64,000 nucleotides of DNA, from NCBI GenBank assembly GCA_023678885.1, contig CM042966.1:22148028-22212027 (forward strand), written 5' to 3'. Position numbers and translations under genes: made by a program. How positions within the stretch are numbered: position 1 is the stretch's first letter; each line of letters starts with the position of its first letter. Under the pieces are notes generated by a model that worked only from the letters and a program-made list of their open reading frames with translations, was not told the origin of the DNA and made no database searches. Shown here in pieces: positions 57,760-64,000 of the stretch. Source of the stretch: Pogostemon cablin (Eukaryota > Streptophyta > Magnoliopsida > Lamiales > Lamiaceae).

Positions 57760-58233
57760 GAACCTGTCAAAGAATTGCAGCTCGATCATTCAGAGAAAGT
57801 TGTCTGCAAAGTTGAAGGATTCGGGAAGCTTCACATTCTTTGTGACATTGGAAAAGGACCGGCACATAAAACCTTGTGTGATTTGGGGGCAAGCGTCAAC
57901 TTGATGCCTTTTTCCATATTTAAAAGGCTTGGTTTGGGGGAGCTCACTCCCATAACAATTGCTCTACAATTGGCGGATAGATCCATGACTTTTCCGAAGG
58001 GTTTAATTGAAGATGTTTTGGTGAAAGTGGATAAGTTGGTCTTTCCCGTGGATTTTCTTATAGTTGAGATAGAAGATGACAAGGATGTCATCCCCCTTAT
58101 TTTAGGGCGACCATTCCTTGCTACTGCTGGAGCCATGATAGATGTTCAGGAAGGAAAGCTTAGACTGCGAATGGATAATGAAGATGTGGTTTTCTCTCTT
58201 AATCAAGCAATGAAGATGCCCATGAAGACTTAA
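57760..58233 (+). pseudogene. E3 aspartic protease
   Basis: After a frameshift at about 57830-57850 the frame gives TLCDLGASVNLM (catalytic DLGAS), ALQLADRSMTFPKGLIEDVL, VFPVDFLIVEIED and IPLILGRPFLATAGAMIDV, then DVVFSLNQAM. It aligns residue by residue with the E1 protease. It ends at a TAA (58231) that is in frame with the tail. Confidence 0.9.
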
Positions 58234-58251
58234 TCATGCAAGAGTACAGAT

Positions 58252-58470
58252 ATGGTTTCTAACTTGTTTAATCTTAATTTTTCTAAGACAGATGACTCTG
58301 AATTTGAGTGGAGGATTGACAAGAAGGAGTCTAGACAGCCATGGGAGGAAGGTAATTCTGAGGATCATATACTTGTGACCAAGAAAGGTGAGGCGTTAAG
58401 TGTAGACAAGAAGAGGGAAAGAAAGTATTTGAAGGTGAGGATGCGACAAGACCGTCCTCGGATCCAGTAG
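58252..58470 (+). pseudogene. E3 post-protease tail shared with E2
   Basis: In the same frame as the protease, separated by one TAA, it encodes EFEWRIDKKESRQPWEEG, then DHILVTKKGEALSVDKKRERKYLKVRM. This matches the E2 tail in pattern (W.IDK, then D..LV.K.GE...VDKKR...KVRM). The coding region ends here with TAG. It is basic at the C-terminus. No known domain was recognised. Confidence 0.8.
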
Positions 58471-60330
58471 TCTACAAAGCGGTATTCCATCGTGACTCTC
58501 CGACGTTATACATGAGCACCTATTGGGGGCTTTTCCCTTTCGTGTTATTGTTTTATTTCTTTCATGTGAGTGAGGAGTTATTATATTTGAAGTGCTCATA
58601 TTTCGGCAATTACATCTCTTTTCAAATTTAATTTCAACTTATGTTTTTACTATGTTTGGAGGGGTGTGATGTACTTACCTCGTCTTATGAGCACTAAGCG
58701 TATAATTTTTCCTTTCGTTGGTTGTTTGTTTGTTAGGGGGTTGATTTTTTGCGGCGTATTAATATTTTAACCGATGTTGGTATGTCGATTTTTTGCAACT
58801 TACCTAATGTTTCGTGTGTTATTTTTGTGTGTTCCCTAGTGTTAGTGGTTGAGTTTTTAATTTTTTGTCTTTTTAATTTTTTCTAGTGTCTCCTATTTTA
58901 TTATTGATGAATCTTGTGATGATGAGGTGTGTTGAGTTTTGATGATAGAAAAAGGTAAAAGAGTGGCATGATGAGTTCTAAACTGAGGTTTTGACCTGAC
59001 CGAGTTAACAACTCGAGGAGCTCATTGTCGTTTTGAAGGATTAAAATCAGGTGCTCTCATTTCCTTATTCTAATTCTTATGTGTGCTTTTAATTAATGAG
59101 AGTGGAAGGATTGAGTTTTTTATTTTGGTGATTCATATGAGCTTATATTTTTAAATTGTGCACGAAATTTATATGCTCTTGAAGTTGATGAAGGAAGTGT
59201 ACTTGAGTTATATTGTGGTATGAAGTTTTATGTGTACTTGTGAGATATTACTTACCATGAAAAGTGCTCTGTTATTTGTTAAAACCCATGTGAGATTTTG
59301 AGCCTCGTTGAACATGTTACATAATCACATGATATTTCTTTTCTGGGGAGTATTGTTCTTCTGTGTGTATTCTAGAACTTGCCTCATGTCTTACTTGAAA
59401 TTACATGTGTGTTAGATGACAGGAGATGATTTAAGGCCATCCTTGAATTTATGAGTCACTTAGCCAAATAATTCCTTACCAAATGATGTTTATCCGTAGT
59501 TAACCCCGTTGAGCCTAAAAATCTCATTCTTTGGCAGCTTACGAGAAATAACCACTTTGAGCATCTGAATTTTTTGAGCCTTGATTATATCATGACAAGA
59601 ATTAATGGCTTTTCAAAGTGTGTTGATGGAGTTCTAAAACAGATTGGGAAGGAACGAAATTGGTGTTGAAACAATGATTGAGCTTGAAAATAAATGTAAG
59701 GAGAATCATGGAGTAGTGCTTAAATCTAGTACTCCATTGAACTAAACACCCTAGGATAGTGCTTAAATCTAGTACCCTATAGAGGATGCGTGAGATAGTG
59801 CCCGAAACTGGTACCTCGAGTGAAAAGAAAAAAAAGAAGAAGGAAAGAATGTTGTGCTTGAAGGAGAAAGTAAAAGAGTTGAGGAGGATGTTGTGCTTAA
59901 TTGAAGTGAAGAGGAAGAATGAAAGATCATGATGGAATGCGCACTTGATTGATTCGAGTTTCGAGTCACTTATCTATATATTTCATACTTTAACCAAAGA
60001 GCCAACATTACATCAAAAAGAAAAGTCTTTTTTGATCCCATTGTCGAATCATACTTTAGTAGTGGAGAGTTTGAGACATTTGGCAAACTTATGGTTACGC
60101 ATGCACTTAAATTGATTTTGAGCGTAAATACCTTAACCCATAAGTGCACTTCTTTTACACTTGAGTTCGAGTGATATATACTTCCCGTGAGAACATGTCG
60201 ATGGAGCATTTAAATTGGTGGTGATTGTCTTAACTTGTATGCCATGAATTGATTATTACATGTAATGAAAGTTGCATGACTTAAGTTGAGGACAATTGTA
60301 TGTTGAATGGGGTATTGGTCATAGTCCTTG
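58471..60330 (+). other. E3 3' non-coding region
   Basis: It has no meaningful ORF. It contains a TTTGGAGGGGTG polypurine-like word (about 58657) and blocks shared with E2, such as 'aaggccatccttgaattt' (about 59435) and 'cgttgagcctaaaa' (about 59508). A triplicated 'gatagtgcttaaatctagtacc'-like phrase lies at about 59715-59815. E3's own 3' end is not reached. Confidence 0.7.
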
Positions 60331-61371
60331 CACTACTAAAAAAAATGCTTTATAGCATCAGAAAATTTAGTATCAAAATAATTTGCGATACCTAATCTAG
60401 TTATTGGTGTCCAATATTCATTTTTGGTACTATATTTATATATTCACTATCAATATTATCTTAATGATACTATTTTATTTTTAATATCAATTAGTTACTG
60501 ATGTGAATATAACTTTCGTATCAAAAAGTTTTAACCGACTCAACTTTTTTTATTAGTAATAATTTGTTTGATACTAAGGAGCTCAATGCTTTGTGACTTA
60601 TTTGGTCCTTCCCTTTAGTATCTATTATTTACGGATATTAGTGAACTTAAATTATTAATCATTTTATTATTTTATTGTATTAACTATTATTACCACTACC
60701 AATGAAAACTTACATTAGTATCATTTCTTTTCGATACCAATGTAAAATTTTCACTGAATTAAAATTAAGTTCTGTTGTCTTACCCATCCACTCATTTCAG
60801 ACGAAAGACGTTCAGTGAATTCATTGACAATCACTTTCCGCCACCGCCTGCCACCACCGCTGTCTGCCGTGCATCCCCAACCAATAACTCCTGCCATTAC
60901 CGTCGGTGACTATCTACAGGAATTATTGGAAAAAATGCCCAACTCTTGCCCTAATTTCCTCAATTTTAAGTAAATTCTTCAAATCCTCTCCATTCTTTCT
61001 TCGATCACGAGGAATGTGATACGTTCTGACATACGTAGATCACTCGAAATCTGTAGATCCAAGTTTTAAGATTGGAGTCGACACTTACTTTCTTCGATTC
61101 TTCTACGTCTCAGAATTTGGACTCTATTGTTCAGGTATATATTCAACTAAAATATGCACAAACATATCGTTTCAGGTATACCTCTCTCTTCTGCACATGT
61201 TTGTGTTGTATAGATTTTGTGACTCAATTGAGGTTTCTTTCGTGATTTCTCAAAAGGATTTAATTTATCCTGCTGTAACGGCATAATCAATGCGTGCTTA
61301 GATCGATCACAAAAGCGTCATCCGTGAGGAGGGTGGTTTTGACATCTTAAGAAACAGCAATTGCCAACAAC

Positions 61372-61695
61372 AGGATTCCTAAAATAGCTGAAACAGTAGT
61401 TGATGAGACATGGTGGAGCGACTCAGATTACTGTAGAAATAAGCAGGTCCATTTTAATTTCATTGTTAGATTAAAGTATTAATTGTGGTTTCATATTACA
61501 ATGTTTTGAATGTATAAAATTGCTAGATCAACCACTATGTGCTGAGTGGCAGATATGGCACTTGCTTTCAAAGACCTTGGCAGAGAGGGCTGCTTGAGTG
61601 TTGGCCAAAGAGAAAGGCATTGACCTCGTCTCCATTAACCCACCTGTTGTATGTGGCATCATCCTCCCATCAAAAATGAATACAAGTGTAATTTA
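61372..61695 (+). pseudogene. Captured cinnamoyl-CoA reductase/DFR-like (extended SDR) fragment
   Basis: The first exon piece ends ETVVDETWWSDSDYCRNKQ followed by a GT donor at 61447. After a short intron and a 'gtggcag' acceptor, the second (61553-61695) gives WHLLSKTLAERAA, a stop (TGA), then LAKEKGIDLVSINPPVVCG and NTS. These match the region around the VVDE.W.SD..FC and catalytic-Lys segment (Y.LSKTLAE) of plant extended SDRs such as cinnamoyl-CoA and dihydroflavonol reductases. Note that the catalytic Tyr of the YxxxK motif is replaced by His here (WHLLSK). It lacks the N-terminal NAD(P)-binding part and the rest of the C-terminus. Confidence 0.8.
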
Positions 61696-61795
61696 AACTT
61701 GAATTTAATCAATGGTATGTTCCATTGGCCCTCTCTCTCTGTTAGTGTGAGAAGTAGTGAAGTGTTGGTGAGTTTGTAAAAATAACACTTCGGTT

Positions 61796-62110
61796 AGAAA
61801 ACGAGTTCAAGCTGCTTTAATAGAGTATTTCCACTTAATTAGGAGTCTTTGTATAATGGATGCTGAGAATATGAGTAAGAATGCTCCTATATTTTTTGAT
61901 AAAGTATTGAAGAAAGTGTATTTGATGTTTTTAGCTGATGATGAGAATTATGATTTGTGTACATATAATGTGGAATATAATAGAATAGAATAGGAAAGAT
62001 TTTTTAGAAGCTACAAATGTGTTTAGGTACAATTATGGTGTTTTGAAATCAAGGCTTCAATCTTTTGAGAATTTGGGTTTAAGACAGTCTCTCATTGCCA
62101 AGATTGTTGC
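61796..62110 (+). pseudogene. Captured mTERF-family gene fragment
   Basis: A frame reading AALIEYFHLIRSLCIMDAEN, then APIFFDKVLKKV, LMFLADDENYDLC and YNVEYNRIE, is followed in a shifted frame by VFRYNYGVLKSRLQSFENLG and LIAKIVASS. This is the pattern of plant organelle mTERF proteins (LMFLxDDxxxxENY, then YGVLxSKLQxFENLGL). Several internal segments are missing compared with the family. The gene fragment follows the SDR fragment at only 100 bp, so both were acquired into one element. Confidence 0.78.
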
Positions 62111-63095
62111 CTCAAGTCTATCTCTTTTGAATATAATGTAAGAGCTCTACCATACTCTCAAACTCCCACTCCCACTCCCACTCGCACTCCCTCATAAGTA
62201 AGTCATGCTTCAACTATTGTATTCCATTCCAACTCATGATTAATAAATCTGTGTGATGGATCAATTGTTTGATGATCCACTTTGAAACCAAATACATGTT
62301 TGCAGGCTGCAGTTTATACATGCATTTGATATTATTTCAAGGAGCATCATTTAGAAATTATGCATGCATATGTTGATTATCTGACAATATGTAATATGTC
62401 TTCATATTATAAAAAAAGAATTCGAGGTATTGTAAGATGTTGAGTGGAATAGTGTTGCTCATGAGCTGATTCTAAACCACTTGTCATTTAATTATTACCA
62501 TTTGTATTTGCAGACTGAGATCCACTTTAGATATATAAAGGTTGTAGAGAACGAACAATTTTGGGAATTATTATGTTGAAAAGTGGAGCACTTAATCTCA
62601 CGGTAACCATCTTAAAGTGAATCCTCAGTCTGTACTTTCATATGGTTATGATTGTGTGATGATCATTGTTTTTCAGCACGAGCTCCTAGTGTCTGTGAGA
62701 GTTATAGGAATCAGTTAGGAACTTGAAGGAGTCCAGAAGATTGTTCGGGGAGTAAAGGTACAGATAAGTGGAGCATCATTGAACTCTTTACAGAAAAAAA
62801 TAATCATGCCTTCTAGCTGAAGAATCAGGTCCTATCTATTCATTTAAGAATTCAATTTCAAGTTACCGAGTTTCCCCTTTTTGTAGATTCAGATTTCAAA
62901 GAATGTATACATGACAACTCTAGAGAAGATCAGAAGGTACTTCTCAATATATTTCTCAAGTTAATAGTTTATGATATATTCACTAGAGTGACAAAGTCTA
63001 GACCATGCTGTCATACTATTGATTCCAAATTATCTTGTTCTTTATGTCATAAGCGGAAACAAAGTTTAACTTGATATGGATCCTTACATCAGCAC
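62111..63095 (+). other. CACTA-3 interior, exon-like scraps not recognised
   Basis: A (CCACTC)n-like microsatellite lies at about 62160-62200. Short pieces after AG acceptors (about 62514, 62677) carry no recognisable motif. Confidence 0.4.
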
Positions 63096-63253
63096 GTTCA
63101 GGCACAATACAATCCACTTGAACTCTTTGGTCAGCTCAAATTGAAAACCAAGACAAGTTATTTCCTTTCATTCAAGTTCAGGTAAAATACAATCCACTTG
63201 AACTCTTTGATCAGCTCAGATTGATAACCAAGACAAGTTATTTCCTTTCATTC
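63096..63253 (+). repeat. 80-bp tandem duplication in CACTA-3
   Basis: Two adjacent units (63096-63175, 63176-63253) begin GTTCAGG and continue 'atacaatccacttgaactctt', differing at about five positions. Confidence 0.85.
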
Positions 63254-64000
63254 TTGAAAGCTAGGTCACATATGCTGATTAGGTCCTCTGTACAGTGGAC
63301 AGGGGAGATCCAAACAAAAAGCGTAGGGTGAAGATATCACACAAGTAAGTAATAATTTATTAACTTGATATAAATCATTTTAAATGTGATCACATTTTCT
63401 GATATATATGCTGATCAGCTGGCTCTTGGATCCATTACATCAACATGTTCTTTATTAAGGCGCCATCCTTCAAACTAATTACATTTCCATAAAGACGTGG
63501 TTAACATTGCTTTAGATGACTAAAATCTTGTTTAAAATCTCAAAAATTAATGTTACACATTTTTCTACTTTCATTTCAGATCATTGAGCTGCGCAAGCCG
63601 CAAGATATCCAAGAAAAGTTAGTTGTGGATAAGACATTGTAAGTGAAAATTTTATTTATAATATATATTATATGGAATTTATGCATTCACTCTTCCATTA
63701 TTGGAGTATATTTTTTTATGTACAACTAATCTATGATGTATGTTGTAATCTTCCATTTGTATTTTTGTATATTTAAAAAGCAATTTTTAGATATTTTCTT
63801 ATAAATGCTTGTATTAATAGAGGTAAGGATTTCATTTCAATAGGATATATGTATTTTTGCATCAGAATATACTTGATACTATAAGTTATACATCAATAGT
63901 ATCCGTATTCTGATACGAATGGATAATTATTAATGTCCCAAGCTTTTGATACAAAATTCTGATACTAAGGAAGTTCTGATACTAAAGCTTATACCTTTGG

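Larger units (their letters stand above)
52403..60330 (+). mobile_element. E3: Athila-like gag-protease retrotransposon
   Basis: Plus-strand order: 5' LTR (52403-55754), PBS, gag, protease, short tail, 3' non-coding region. The PBS is of the same type as in E2. No RT, RNase H or integrase follows the protease. The 3' LTR is not in the window, because CACTA-3 begins at 60331 before it. Protein and non-coding parts resemble E2 more than E1. Confidence 0.85.
60331..64000. mobile_element. CACTA-3, gene-capturing CACTA element (right end outside window)
   Basis: It begins CACTACTAAAAAAAATGC at 60331 (preceded by TTG). Inside the left end are many 'gatacta', 'ggtatcaaa' and 'tagtatca' words; the same words in inverted form fill 63850-64000, so the right terminus should lie just beyond. 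Between are exon-like fragments of two plant genes (see 61372-61695 and 61796-62110). No transposase is visible. Confidence 0.82.

Overview
This window looks like repeat-dense nuclear DNA of a flowering plant, most likely a eudicot. Protein-level matches are all to plant mobile elements (Copia and Athila-type Ty3/Gypsy retrotransposons, CACTA and Mutator-like DNA transposons, Stowaway MITEs) or to plant gene pieces carried inside them. The background is very AT-rich, coding frames are broken by stops and frameshifts, and splice-site-flanked exon fragments occur. I found no intact host gene, rRNA, tRNA or CRISPR array. No similarity search was run: family names come from motifs, termini and target-site duplications (TSDs) read by eye.

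Layout. 0-6.7 kb: a solo Copia LTR with a perfect 5-bp TSD, then a 4.4-kb CACTA element (CACTA-1, TSD GCA). 6.7-11.1 kb: a complete but decayed Copia element on the minus strand, with very short LTRs, an initiator-Met PBS and a perfect TSD. 11.1-18.5 kb: AT-rich DNA-transposon debris, including several nested TIR elements, two minisatellites and G-rich stretches. 18.58-28.54 kb: an Athila-like Ty3/Gypsy element (E1, minus strand) with gag, protease, RT, RNase H, integrase and a third ORF, bounded on the left by an 807-bp imperfect palindrome of its LTR start. 28.5-35.2 kb: more DNA-transposon debris (two Mutator-like elements with 9-bp TSDs) and long AT microsatellites. 35.17-42.65 kb: E2, a second Athila-like element (minus strand) with gag and protease but no RT or integrase; its 5' LTR is cut by a second CACTA terminus. 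42.65-48.8 kb: CACTA-2-associated DNA with at least one well-formed exon. 48.85-52.4 kb: a probable solo LTR, a Mutator-like element, a Stowaway end and an LTR fragment. 52.4-60.3 kb: E3 (plus strand), a third Athila-like element with a 3.35-kb LTR (itself holding a Copia solo LTR), again gag-protease only. 60.33 kb to the end: CACTA-3, carrying pieces of a cinnamoyl-CoA-reductase-like gene and an mTERF gene; its right end lies just outside the window.

Three observations stand out. (1) E1, E2 and E3 each carry an array of a different CGA-centred dyad word (roughly ACACGACTCGTGT, CAACTCGAGTTG, GGTTCGACC/GGTCGAACC) in the LTR U3, and in E1 and E3 also internally; E1 seems to have inverted with breakpoints inside such words. 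(2) E2 and E3 replace RT-RNase H-integrase with the same short protein tail and share a conserved 3' non-coding region, which suggests a lineage of gag-protease elements that must borrow enzymes. (3) CACTA-3 joins fragments of two unrelated plant genes.
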